DNA of 64,000 bases. Origin: Pseudonocardia sulfidoxydans NBRC 16205 (GTDB lineage Bacteria > Actinomycetota > Actinomycetes > Mycobacteriales > Pseudonocardiaceae). Shown here piece by piece: positions 16,947 to 24,855 of this stretch. The position numbers and the translations under genes were made by a program. The first letter of the stretch is position 1. Every line of letters starts with the position of its first letter. Below the pieces are notes generated by a model. The model had not been told where the DNA came from and did not search any database. It saw nothing but the letters and a program-made list of their open reading frames with translations. The stretch spans positions 1-64,000 of the forward strand of contig NZ_BJVJ01000010.1 in NCBI RefSeq assembly GCF_007989085.1, read 5' to 3'.

Positions 16947-17040
16947 CGCACATACCGTCGATCGAGACCTCTTCGACGAGGGTCTCCTCGACGAGCGGCT
17001 CCTCCTGCGAGGTGGACTGGGTGTTCTCGACCGGCGCCAT
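16936..17040 (-). CDS. mftA: Mycofactocin precursor peptide MftA
   Basis: A peptide of 34 residues ending in IDGMCGVY, the hallmark core whose terminal Val-Tyr becomes mycofactocin. The leader is acidic (MAPVENTQ..., then LVEETLVEEVS). A GGGAG ribosome site lies about 8 bases before ATG 17040. Its promoter and a palindromic operator can be seen at 17083-17111. The gene is short and easily missed by automatic calling. Confidence 0.97.
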   Translation of the reverse strand: MAPVENTQSTSQEEPLVEETLVEEVSIDGMCGVY

Positions 17041-17082
17041 CGGCTGTCTCCCGTCGTGGGGGTGGTGCTTGGGACGAACTGG

Positions 17083-17111
17083 ACGCTAAATGGCACCCGG
17101 TGCCAATGCAA
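17083..17111 (-). promoter_or_regulatory. mftA promoter with palindromic operator in the spacer
   Basis: On the minus strand, -35 TTGCAT (17106-17111) and -10 TAGCGT (17083-17088) are 17 bases apart. The spacer contains the palindrome TGGCACCCGGTGCCA (17091-17105). A repressor bound there would block polymerase. MftR-type TetR regulators control such genes elsewhere, but no mftR lies in this window. Confidence 0.55.
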
Positions 17112-17187
17112 GAGTGACCTGGACCGCCGACCTGTCCGGACCAACCCGTTCGGAGGGGTCCGGACGAGACCGTTCAGACTTGCCGAC

Positions 17188-18321
17188 GTGAGTGCTCCGA
17201 CGTTGCTGCACCTCTGCACGCCCCCCGAGTGGCGCGCTGCCCTGGCCGACGGCGCGCTCGGTCTGTCGGGTGCGGCGGGCCGGTCGATGGCCGAGTCCGG
17301 GTTCGTGCACCTGTCCACCGCCGGGCAGGTCACGCTGCCCGCGAACCGGCTGTTCGCGGGCCGCGACGACATGGTGCTGCTGGCCGTCGACGCCGGCCGG
17401 ATCGCCGACCTGCGGTGGGAGCCCGGGCTGCCGGACGACCCGTCGGACATGGTCTTCCCGCACGCCTACGGCCCGGTGCCCACGGGCGCGGTCGTCGCGG
17501 TGCTGCCGTTCCGCCCGCGTCCCGACGGTGGTTTCGACACGCCCGACGGCCCGCCCGCCCGCGTCGACGCCGCCGCCCGCCGTGACGCGATGGCCTACTC
17601 GGTGCTGCGCCGGCTCGCGACGTCGGAGGTGCCCGTCACCGGTGGCGTCGCCGTCGTCACCGAGCCGGTGTCGGCGTCCTACCAGCACAACCAGCTGCTG
17701 CTCGACGGCCCGGTCGGGGCGGCGCAGGTGATCGCCGACGCCGACCGCGTCCTGGGTGGGGCCGGGCTCGCGCACCGGGCGGCGACGCTGCGCGGGGTCG
17801 ACGCCGCGGCGACGGCGGCCGAGCTGGGTCGGCACGGCTGGGAGGTCGACCACCTCGTGTCGCTGGTGACCACGCCCTCGGCCGAACCGCCGCGCCACCG
17901 CGTCCACGCCGAGCGTGCACTGCCGTCGGAGCTGCGTTCGTTCTGGGAGGCGTCCTGGCTGCGGTCCACGCCGGGGCTGACCGAACAGCAGCGCGCCCAA
18001 CTGTCCGACCGGCACGACCTCGAGGACGACGCCGTCGACGTGCACGCCATGGCGATCCGCGAGGACGGGCTCGTCGTCGCCTGCTGCCTGCTGAAGATCG
18101 ACGGGGCGACCGCGGAGCTCGACGCCGTCGAGACCGCCCCGACCCACCGCGGCCGTGGGCTGGGCGACGCGCTGCTCGCGGGCGCGCTGCGGCAGGCCCA
18201 CCAGGCCGGGTGCGACCTCGTGTGGCTCGACGCCGACGCCGCCGACTGGCCCCGCGACTGGTACCGGCGCCGCGGGTTCGGCGAGGTCGGCGAGTCGTGG
18301 TTCTGCCGCTCGCGCGGGTGA
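17188..18321 (+). CDS. DUF952-GNAT acetyltransferase fusion protein
   Basis: A protein of 377 residues from GTG 17188. Residues 1-110 match DUF952 (LLHLCTPPEWRAALADG, ESGFVHLSTAGQVTLPANRLFAG, FPHAYGPVP). The C-terminal half is a GNAT N-acetyltransferase: LLKIDGATAELDAVETAPTHRGRGLGDALLAGALRQAHQAGCDLVWLDAD carries the acetyl-CoA loop (HRGRGLGDAL) near residue 320. It is divergent from mftA and shares its upstream region, in the position where a regulator would be expected. The substrate is unknown. The two short GTCCGGAC palindromes upstream (17134 and 17158) may matter for regulation. Confidence 0.8.
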   Translation: MSAPTLLHLCTPPEWRAALADGALGLSGAAGRSMAESGFVHLSTAGQVTLPANRLFAGRDDMVLLAVDAGRIADLRWEPGLPDDPSDMVFPHAYGPVPTGAVVAVLPFRPRPDGGFDTPDGPPARVDAAARRDAMAYSVLRRLATSEVPVTGGVAVVTEPVSASYQHNQLLLDGPVGAAQVIADADRVLGGAGLAHRAATLRGVDAAATAAELGRHGWEVDHLVSLVTTPSAEPPRHRVHAERALPSELRSFWEASWLRSTPGLTEQQRAQLSDRHDLEDDAVDVHAMAIREDGLVVACCLLKIDGATAELDAVETAPTHRGRGLGDALLAGALRQAHQAGCDLVWLDADAADWPRDWYRRRGFGEVGESWFCRSRG

Positions 18322-18383
18322 CGCCGAGACCGACGGGAGTGCTGTTCGCGCGGCGCGCAACAGCACTCCCGTCGGTCTCGGCG
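18322..18383. terminator. Family B hairpin, copy 2
   Basis: Perfect 25-bp arms (beginning CGCCGAGACCGACGGGAGTG) with a 12-base GC loop, directly after the GNAT fusion stop and just before the SDR stop on the other strand. Position suggests a bidirectional terminator. Confidence 0.75.
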
Positions 18384-18394
18384 AGGCGAAGCGG

Positions 18395-19153
18395 CTACGC
18401 CGTGTCGCCCGGCTGCGGGAAGTGGGCCATCAACGTCTGCGTCAGCGCGCCGTCGACGAGGATGTGCTGGCCGCTGACGTAGCCGGCGTCGTCGGAGAGC
18501 AGGAACGCGGCGACGCGGCCGATGTCCTCCGGCGCCCCGATCCGCCCGACGGGGATCAGCGCGCGGCGCCGCTCGTACATGACCGGGTCGGCGTAGACGG
18601 CCTCGGCCATCTCGGTGCGGATCATGCCGGGGCCGATGGCGTTGACCCGCACACCCTGCGGCCCCCACTCGACCGCGGCCTGCCGCGTGTACGCGACCAC
18701 CCCGGCCTTCGACGCGGCGTACAGGCCGCCGCCCAGCTGCGGCACCTCCGCCGCCATCGACGCGATGTTCACGATCGCCCCGCCCGCCGACGACAGGTGC
18801 GGCAGCGCGGCCGCGCTCAGCGCGACGACCGCGCGCAGGTTGACCCCGAGGGTGGCGTCGACGTCGGCCGGGTCGAGGGCCGACAGCGGGCCGCGGCGGA
18901 TGATGCCGGCGTTGTTGACCAGGCCGTCGAGGCTCCCGGAGACGGCGAGCGCGGCCTCGACCAGCGCGGCCGGGTCGGCGGTGACGTCGCCGGGGACCGC
19001 GGTGCCGCCGACCTCGGCCGCAGTCTTGGCGGCGTCGTCGGAGGAGACGTCGTTGACCGCCACGTGCCAGCCCCGCTCGGCCAGCACCCGCGCGATGCCG
19101 GCGCCGATGCCGCCGCCGGCACCCGTCACCAGAACGACCTTGCCGTTGCTCAT
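18395..19153 (-). CDS. Short-chain dehydrogenase/reductase
   Basis: A classical SDR of 252 residues. Cofactor motif TGAGGGIG is near residue 10, NNAG near 83, catalytic Ser in NIASMAAE and YAASK near 150. The acidic residue ending the second strand (VNDVSS) suggests NAD(H) preference. It lacks the insertion of mycofactocin-dependent SDRs, so it may not need that cofactor. Its ATG overlaps the stop of the upstream OYE-family gene as ATGA, so the two form an operon and probably act on the same substrate. Confidence 0.9.
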   Translation of the reverse strand: MSNGKVVLVTGAGGGIGAGIARVLAERGWHVAVNDVSSDDAAKTAAEVGGTAVPGDVTADPAALVEAALAVSGSLDGLVNNAGIIRRGPLSALDPADVDATLGVNLRAVVALSAAALPHLSSAGGAIVNIASMAAEVPQLGGGLYAASKAGVVAYTRQAAVEWGPQGVRVNAIGPGMIRTEMAEAVYADPVMYERRRALIPVGRIGAPEDIGRVAAFLLSDDAGYVSGQHILVDGALTQTLMAHFPQPGDTA

Positions 19154-21099
19154 GCCTCTACCCCCACTCGGAACCCGTCCCAGATCGCGTCGATCGCCCG
19201 TCGCGGGGCGAGCGCGTCGCCCACCGCCCGGACCTGAATGTCCTGCGCCGCGAGCTCACCGACCAGCGCGTCCTGCGCCACGCCGTACCAGGCCGCGACG
19301 ACGGCGTCGGCCTCGTCGACCACCTGCTCGCCGGTCCAGTTGTCGCGCGAACGCACGAGACCGTCCTCGATCGCGAGGACGGTGTGGCTCTCCCGGATCC
19401 GGACCTTGGCCGCGCCGAGGCGGCGCAGCATCGGCGGCCGGGAGAAGGCGTCGAGCTCGGCGCCCGCGGGCACCGGCGTGATGACGGTGACGACGTGTCC
19501 GTCCGCGGCGAGACGCTCGGCCGTCGTGAGGACCTTCCAGTCGGCTTCGCCGGAGTCGAGCACGACGACGCGCTCGCCGCGGACCCCGTGGGTGATCGCG
19601 TCGTGGGCGCTGACCGCCACGGAGCCGCCGGGGATCGGAGGCGTGCCGGGGGTCGACCCCGTGGCGACGACGACCAGGTCGGGGTCCAGCGCCTTCACCG
19701 ACGCGACGTCGGCGTGCACGCCGAGGCGGACGGTCACGCCCAGCCGCCGCACCTGCCGCTCCAGGAACCGTGTCGCCCCGGCGAACTCGTCGCGGTAGGG
19801 CATCGCGGCGGCGGCGACGAGCACCTGCCCACCGAGCCGGTCGGAGGCCTCCAGCAGCGTGACGCGGTGTCCGCGCAGGGCCGCGGTCTCGGCCGTCTTC
19901 AGCCCGCCCGGCCCGCCGCCGACGACGACCACGTGGCGCGGTTCGTCGACGACCGGAAGCGTTCCGCCCCACTGCTTCTCGAACCCGACGACGGGGTTGA
20001 CCAGGCACGCGACGGGCACCCCGCGGTGGGGCCCGCCGCGGCAGCCGACGTTGCACGAGATGCAGGGCCGGATCTCGTCGAGCCGGCCCTCGCGCGCCTT
20101 GTTCGGCAGGTCCGGGTCGGCGATCAGCGGCCGGACGAGGCAGACCAGGTCGGCGGTGCCGTCGACAAGAAGCTCCTCGGCCTTCTCCGCGCTGACGACG
20201 CGCGCGACCGCGAACACCGGCACCCCGCCCGTGACCTCGCGGATCGAGCCGGCGAGGTGCACGAACGGCGCCTGCGGGTAGCTCATGTCGGGGATCTGGC
20301 GGTCGATGGAGGCGTAGTTGGACTGGCTGACGCTCACGTAGTGGGTGGGCACCGCGTCGAGCAGCCGGGCGACGATCTCGCGGCTCTCGTCGATCTCCAG
20401 GCCGTCGGGGACGAACTCGTCGCCCGACACCCGGATGCCGACGGGCACGTCCGGCCCGGCGACCTCGCGGACCTCGGCGAGGATCCGCAGCGGCAGCCGC
20501 AGCCGGTTCTCCAGCGACCCGCCGTACTCGTCGGTGCGGGTGTTGCTGAAGCGGGACAGGAACGAGCAGAGCAGGTAGCCGTGGGCCAGGTAGACCTCGA
20601 GGCCGTCGAACCCGGCGGCGAGGAAGCGTCGCGCGGCCGACCGGTAGGACTCGATGAGCTCGGAGATGTCGGCGTGCGTCATGGCGTGCGGGACGACGCG
20701 GCTGGACGGGTCCGGCACCGCCGACGGTGCCCACAGCTCACGGTGGCTGGGGAAGCCGCTGCCCTGGCGTCCGAGGTGGGAGAGCTGGGCGAAGATCGCG
20801 GCGCCGTGTTCGTGGACGGCGTCGACGACGCGGGCGTACGGGGCGATGCCGGCGTCGTCCCACACCTGGTTGATGCCGCCGAAGGTCAGGCCCGTCGGGT
20901 GCACGATGCCGGAGCCCTGGATGATCAGTCCGACGCCGCCACGGGCGCGTTCGGCCAGGTAGTGGGCTTGCCGCTCGGCCAGCGCGTGCTCGTGGGGGTC
21001 GACGAAACGGCTGCCGTGACCGGCCATGACGATGCGGTTGCGCAGCCGGACGTTCCCCATGTCGATGGGTTCGAACAGACGCGTCAGCGGAGAGGCCAC
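19150..21099 (-). CDS. OYE/FadH family FMN-FAD-4Fe-4S oxidoreductase
   Basis: A protein of about 650 residues from GTG 21099 (ASPLTRLFEPIDMGNVRLRNRIVMAGHGSRF). TTG 21135 would add 12 residues. FMN barrel motifs are AQLSHLGRQGSG, NTRTDEYGGSLENRLRLPL and RPLIADPDLPNKAREG. The Fe-S ligands CISCNVGC...C are intact, followed by VVVVGGGPGGLKTAE (FAD) and VVVLDSGEADWK (NAD domain). The family reduces unsaturated acyl-CoAs, enals, enones or trimethylamine-like substrates. It is the intact counterpart of the degraded fusion at 11489-15331 and is co-transcribed with the SDR. Confidence 0.88.
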   Translation of the reverse strand: MASPLTRLFEPIDMGNVRLRNRIVMAGHGSRFVDPHEHALAERQAHYLAERARGGVGLIIQGSGIVHPTGLTFGGINQVWDDAGIAPYARVVDAVHEHGAAIFAQLSHLGRQGSGFPSHRELWAPSAVPDPSSRVVPHAMTHADISELIESYRSAARRFLAAGFDGLEVYLAHGYLLCSFLSRFSNTRTDEYGGSLENRLRLPLRILAEVREVAGPDVPVGIRVSGDEFVPDGLEIDESREIVARLLDAVPTHYVSVSQSNYASIDRQIPDMSYPQAPFVHLAGSIREVTGGVPVFAVARVVSAEKAEELLVDGTADLVCLVRPLIADPDLPNKAREGRLDEIRPCISCNVGCRGGPHRGVPVACLVNPVVGFEKQWGGTLPVVDEPRHVVVVGGGPGGLKTAETAALRGHRVTLLEASDRLGGQVLVAAAAMPYRDEFAGATRFLERQVRRLGVTVRLGVHADVASVKALDPDLVVVATGSTPGTPPIPGGSVAVSAHDAITHGVRGERVVVLDSGEADWKVLTTAERLAADGHVVTVITPVPAGAELDAFSRPPMLRRLGAAKVRIRESHTVLAIEDGLVRSRDNWTGEQVVDEADAVVAAWYGVAQDALVGELAAQDIQVRAVGDALAPRRAIDAIWDGFRVGVEA

Positions 21100-21259
21100 A
21101 CCGGGACACTGCCCCCGGAACAGGAGCGTAGTCAAGGTCCTAACGACGACTCTGTTCGAGCGCAGGAAGGCGCCCCCGCACCGGGCTGGTGGGTCCGGTA
21201 CGAGGGCGCGAGGTCGAGACTGCCTGGTCGGAGTCGCGATCAGGTCTCGAAGTACCCGA

Positions 21260-21910
21260 TCAGTGGAGCCGGCGGCCGCGCGAGGCGGAGGCGGCCGAAC
21301 CGGCGACGAGCGTCCCGATCGCCAGACCGATGACCAGGTGGATCACCGCGGCCGCACCGGTGATGGCCAGGGCCGTCGTGCCGAGGAACGGGAGCACCAC
21401 GGCGACAGCGGTCGTGAGCCCGACGATCCAACCGAGGTAGGCCAGCGGGCGCGGCGTCGACAGCAGGAGCAGGTGGGCGAGGCCCGTCGCGGCCAGCGCC
21501 GCACCGGCGGCGACCAGACACAGCGTCGTCACCGAGGCCGACGAGCCCAGCGCCGCCGAACCGGCCGGCGCGTAGAGCGCGACGTGGAAGGCCACCCGCA
21601 CGACCAGCACCCCGACCAGCCCGATCAGCGCCGCCACGACCGCGGTGGCGAGGCCCCCGGCCCAGAGCCGCGTCGCGTCCACGACCGGGCGGTGCTCCAC
21701 CGGTTCGGTGTGCGTCGGAGCGGCCGGCGGGACGGCGGCGGAGGCTCCGTCGTAGCCGTAGCGGCGCTCGGCCGGGAGTCCGCGCTGCGGCTCGTACCCG
21801 CGCTCCGGCGCCGTCGTCTGTGGGGGGACGGCGGTGCGGACCTGCCGGCCGACCGGCGCCATGCGCTCGGTGTCGCCGTCCCAGTAGCGGTTGTCCATCG
21901 TCGTGCTCAT
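21260..21910 (-). CDS. Four-helix membrane protein, DUF6069-like
   Basis: A protein of 216 residues. About 80 polar residues rich in Arg, Pro and Tyr come first, then four hydrophobic segments: LWAGGLATAVVAALIGLVGVLV, TTLCLVAAGAALAATGLAHLL, YLGWIVGLTTAVAVVLPFL and AAAVIHLVIGLAIGTLVAG. The pattern VDATRLWAGGLATAVVAALI resembles DUF6069 proteins, from recall and uncertain. No function is known. Its upstream region resembles that of the peptidoglycan-binding gene at 27845-28306. Confidence 0.7.
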   Translation of the reverse strand: MSTTMDNRYWDGDTERMAPVGRQVRTAVPPQTTAPERGYEPQRGLPAERRYGYDGASAAVPPAAPTHTEPVEHRPVVDATRLWAGGLATAVVAALIGLVGVLVVRVAFHVALYAPAGSAALGSSASVTTLCLVAAGAALAATGLAHLLLLSTPRPLAYLGWIVGLTTAVAVVLPFLGTTALAITGAAAVIHLVIGLAIGTLVAGSAASASRGRRLH

Positions 21911-21936
21911 CGCACTCGCCTCATTCGGTCTGCGGG

Positions 21937-22041
21937 GCTTCCTCCCCGATGCCTCAAGGCTCTCGCGCGCAACGGATCCGCACCGTCGACCGACCGCCCG
22001 ATGCACTGGACGACGCCGGTGTCCCCCGATCGACGGACATG
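21937..22041 (-). promoter_or_regulatory. Upstream block shared with the 28.3-kb gene
   Basis: About 105 bp that align base for base over long stretches with 28336-28438: CCCCGATGCCTC, CACCGTCGACCGACCG and CCGATCGACGGACA occur in the same order and spacing. Each block precedes a gene starting ATGAGCAC. It may be a shared promoter region or a dispersed repeat. Confidence 0.5.
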
Positions 22042-22054
22042 GACCACAGCGCTC

Positions 22055-22094
22055 GTGAGCGGCGATGGTCGCTATAGCGACCATCGCCGCTCAC
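22055..22094. repeat. Family A palindrome, copy 4
   Basis: A perfect 40-bp palindrome with arms GTGAGCGGCGATGGTCGC around TATA. It carries a compensated change from the other copies (ATGG here, ATAG elsewhere). It supplies the TGA stop of the upstream histidine kinase. Confidence 0.88.
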
Positions 22095-23314
22095 AGGGGC
22101 AGGTCGACCGTCACCACCGTTCCGGTCGGCGCCGACGCCGCGGCCGTGAACGTGCCGCCCGCGGCCTCGATGCGCACCCGGTGCGACGCCAGTCCGATGT
22201 GGCCACGACGCAGGCTGGTGGTCATCGCGTCGGGCGGCAGGCCCACCCCGTCGTCGGCGACGACCAGCCGCGCGTGGTCGCCCTCGCGGGCCAGCGAGAG
22301 CCGCACCGTCGACGCCTTCGCATGCGTCGCCGCGTTACCGACGAGCTCGCGCGCCGTCCGGTACAGCAGCCCGTCCAGCGGGGTGCGCCCGTCGGGCCAG
22401 CCGTCCGTCGACACCTCGCCGTCGAACCCGGCGCGGCCCGCCGCGGTACGGACGAGATCGCCCAGCGCCGCCGTCAACCCCGCCCGGTCCAGCACGGCCG
22501 GATGCAGCTCCGAGACCGTCGTCCGCAACAGCCGCGACGACTCCAGCAGCGCCTCCTCGATCCGGTCGAACGACTCCGCGTCGCCGGTGTCACGAGCGTC
22601 CTCCAGGTCCTGGCGGGCGGCGAGGACGTACTGCAGCGCACCGTCGTGCAAGGCCTCCGACAGCGCCCGGCGCTCGTGCTCCTCGATGCCGGTGAGCTGG
22701 TCGAGCAGATCGGTGCGGTCGTTGACGAGCGTGCCGATGGTGTCGACCCGTGAGCGCTGGATCCGCGACAGCCCGATGCAGCCCAACCCCACCCCGGCGA
22801 CGATCGCCGTCCGCAACAGCAGCGACCCCCACGGCTCCGCGTTCGACTCCTGCGTCGCGATCGCCGCCGCCAGATACACGACGAGCGTCGCCCCCGCCAC
22901 AGCCGCGCAGATGTGCACCCGCAGCTGCGTGGCGGCGAGCACCGGGATCAGCAGGAAGCCCGCGGAGAGGACGTCGGCGGTCCAGCTCTGCGGCGTCGAC
23001 AGGCCTGTGAGCAGCGTCAACGACCCCAGCACCAGAAGGTCCACGAGCAGCGCGACCCACGCCAGCCGGACCGGGGCATCGCTGCCGCCGCGCGTCCACA
23101 GGAACACCGCGAGCGCCCACATCGCGTACCCGGCGGCGACCAGCGTGCACGCGAACACGTCGTGGGCGGGCGGCACGAACGCCACCGTCAGCGCGACGAA
23201 CGCGACCAGCACCCCCCGCAGCACCACCTGCAGGTCCACCCCGCGACGGGCGTGGTCCATCGCGACACGCATGACGTCGGGGCCGATGGCGGCCCGCTCG
23301 GGGGCGTCGGGCAT
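22091..23314 (-). CDS. NarL-family sensor histidine kinase
   Basis: A protein of 407 residues. Several hydrophobic segments between residues 30 and 190 form the sensor and membrane part. The HisKA_3 phosphoacceptor lies in RALSEALHDGALQYVLAARQDLED near residue 220, and the ATPase domain has ELVGNAATHAKAS and VADDGVGLPPD. The stop codon is contributed by a family A palindrome. It is divergent from its likely partner regulator at 23383, 68 bp away. The signal is unknown. Confidence 0.9.
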   Translation of the reverse strand: MPDAPERAAIGPDVMRVAMDHARRGVDLQVVLRGVLVAFVALTVAFVPPAHDVFACTLVAAGYAMWALAVFLWTRGGSDAPVRLAWVALLVDLLVLGSLTLLTGLSTPQSWTADVLSAGFLLIPVLAATQLRVHICAAVAGATLVVYLAAAIATQESNAEPWGSLLLRTAIVAGVGLGCIGLSRIQRSRVDTIGTLVNDRTDLLDQLTGIEEHERRALSEALHDGALQYVLAARQDLEDARDTGDAESFDRIEEALLESSRLLRTTVSELHPAVLDRAGLTAALGDLVRTAAGRAGFDGEVSTDGWPDGRTPLDGLLYRTARELVGNAATHAKASTVRLSLAREGDHARLVVADDGVGLPPDAMTTSLRRGHIGLASHRVRIEAAGGTFTAAASAPTGTVVTVDLPL

Positions 23315-23370
23315 GGGACCTCCCTGTCGGGAACTGCCCGCGAAGTGTCCACCGCGGACGCTCGGATCCC

Positions 23371-23376
23371 TATGCT
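23371..23376 (+). promoter_or_regulatory. -10 element of a leaderless promoter
   Basis: TATGCT lies six bases before the ATG of the response regulator gene, so the transcript should begin at or next to the start codon. No ribosome site is present. Confidence 0.5.
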
Positions 23377-23382
23377 GGCCCG

Positions 23383-24030
23383 ATGGAGTCGTCGGACGCC
23401 CGGGTGCGCGTGGTCGTCGCCGACGACCACCCCTTCTTCCGCGACGGCGTCGCCCGCGGTCTCACCACCAGCGGACGCGTCGAGGTCGTGGCGGAAGCCG
23501 ACGACGGCCGCGAGGCCCTCGCCGCGATCCGCGAGCACTCCCCCGACGTCGCCCTCGTCGACTACGAGATGCCCGACATCGACGGCCTCGGCATCGTCCG
23601 GGCCGCCGTCCGCGACGGGCTGCCGACGCGGGTGCTGATCCTGTCGGCGCACACCGAGAGCGCCGTCGTGTTCCAGGCGCTGCAGGAGGGCGCCGCCGGC
23701 TACCTGGCCAAGGACTCCAGGCGCGCCGAGATCGTCGAGGCCGTCCTCGACGTCGCCAAGGGCAAGACGGTGGTGCCGCCGGAGCTGGCCGCCGGGCTCG
23801 CGGGCGAGATCCGGATGCGCGCGCAGAGCACGGGCCCGGCGCTGTCCGAACGCGAGCGCGAGGTGCTGCAGGCCTTCGCCCGCGGACTCTCCGTGCCGCA
23901 GGTGGCGGGCGAGCTGTTCATCGGCGTCAGCACGGTGAAGACGCACGTGCAGCGGCTCTACGAGAAGCTCGGCGTCTCCGACCGGGCGGCCGCGGTCGCC
24001 GAGGGGATGCGCCGCGGCCTCGTCGAATAG
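23383..24030 (+). CDS. NarL/LuxR-family response regulator
   Basis: A protein of 215 residues. The receiver domain has the acidic pair in VVVADDHPF, the phosphorylatable Asp in VALVDYEMPDIDG and Lys in YLAKDS. The C-terminal LuxR helix-turn-helix reads SEREREVLQAFARGLSVPQVAGELFIGVSTVKTHVQRLYEKLG. It pairs with the divergent kinase at 22091. The stop lies 6 bp from the convergent GH16 stop. Confidence 0.92.
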   Translation: MESSDARVRVVVADDHPFFRDGVARGLTTSGRVEVVAEADDGREALAAIREHSPDVALVDYEMPDIDGLGIVRAAVRDGLPTRVLILSAHTESAVVFQALQEGAAGYLAKDSRRAEIVEAVLDVAKGKTVVPPELAAGLAGEIRMRAQSTGPALSEREREVLQAFARGLSVPQVAGELFIGVSTVKTHVQRLYEKLGVSDRAAAVAEGMRRGLVE

Positions 24031-24036
24031 CGCTGC

Positions 24037-24855
24037 TCAGGTCCACACCCGGACGTAGTCGACGACGAGGTCCACCGGCCCGGTCCGGTCGGCCTCGGGC
24101 GGCCCTGCGTTCCCGCCGACGGCCAGGTTGAGCAGCATGAACGCCGCCTGGGGGTCGGCAGGCCGCGACGGATCGGTGGCGTCGAAGGCCAGCGAGCCGT
24201 AGGGCACGCCGTCGAGGGAGAACGTGATCCCGGCCGGGGCCCAGTCCATGCGGACGACGTGGAAGTCGCCGTCGTTCGGTGCGCCCGCTGACCAGCTCGC
24301 GAGCGCGGCGTCGTCGGTACCGGTGTGCACGCTGGACTCGCGGGCGCCGTGGCCGAAGTCCTCGAACATGTCGATCTCGCCGCACCGCGGCCACCCGACG
24401 GTGTCGATGTCGGCGCCCAGGGTCCACCACGCGGGCCAGAACCCGCGGGTGCTGACGTGCTTGACCCGCGCCTCCCAGTGCCCGTGGCGCTGCGCGAACA
24501 GGCCCTTCGTCGTGAGCCGGGCGGACTCCCAGGTCACCTGCCCGTCGGCACCGGTCGTGGGTGTCGCGCGGATGACGAGGTTCCCGGTGCCGTCGAGGAA
24601 CGAGTTGCGACGCGAGTCCGTGTAGGTCTGCGCCTCGCCGTTGCCCCAGCCGCCGCCGCCGAGGTCGTAGGTCCAGCGTGCCGGGTCGGGGGCGTGGCCC
24701 GCGGGGCCGTCGAAGTCGTCGGCGAAGGTGTACACCGGGGGCGGCGCCGCGTTGGCGGTGCCGTTCGAGGCCGGGCCGGTGAGCTCGGCGACCAGCGCCA
24801 CCGCGGTCACGACGCCCGCCGCAGCGGCGATCCGGATCGCACCGCGCCGCGTCAC
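24037..24855 (-). CDS. Secreted GH16 family glycoside hydrolase
   Basis: A protein of 272 residues starting at a GTG that overlaps the deacetylase stop (GTGA). A Tat-like N-terminus (TRRGAIRIAAAAGVVTAVALVAEL) is followed by the GH16 jelly roll: FADDFDGPAGHAPDPARWTYD, the catalytic motif EIDMFE near residue 143, and DFHVVRMDWAPAGITFSLDG. GH16 enzymes cleave or transglycosylate beta-1,3/1,4 glucans and galactans. As last gene of a polysaccharide operon it may trim or release the product. Confidence 0.9.
   Translation of the reverse strand: MTRRGAIRIAAAAGVVTAVALVAELTGPASNGTANAAPPPVYTFADDFDGPAGHAPDPARWTYDLGGGGWGNGEAQTYTDSRRNSFLDGTGNLVIRATPTTGADGQVTWESARLTTKGLFAQRHGHWEARVKHVSTRGFWPAWWTLGADIDTVGWPRCGEIDMFEDFGHGARESSVHTGTDDAALASWSAGAPNDGDFHVVRMDWAPAGITFSLDGVPYGSLAFDATDPSRPADPQAAFMLLNLAVGGNAGPPEADRTGPVDLVVDYVRVWT

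Noticed and set aside
18395..19153. Calling the SDR a mycofactocin-dependent dehydrogenase.
   Set aside because: It lacks the extra segment near the cofactor site that marks that group; it looks like a classical NAD(P)-type SDR.
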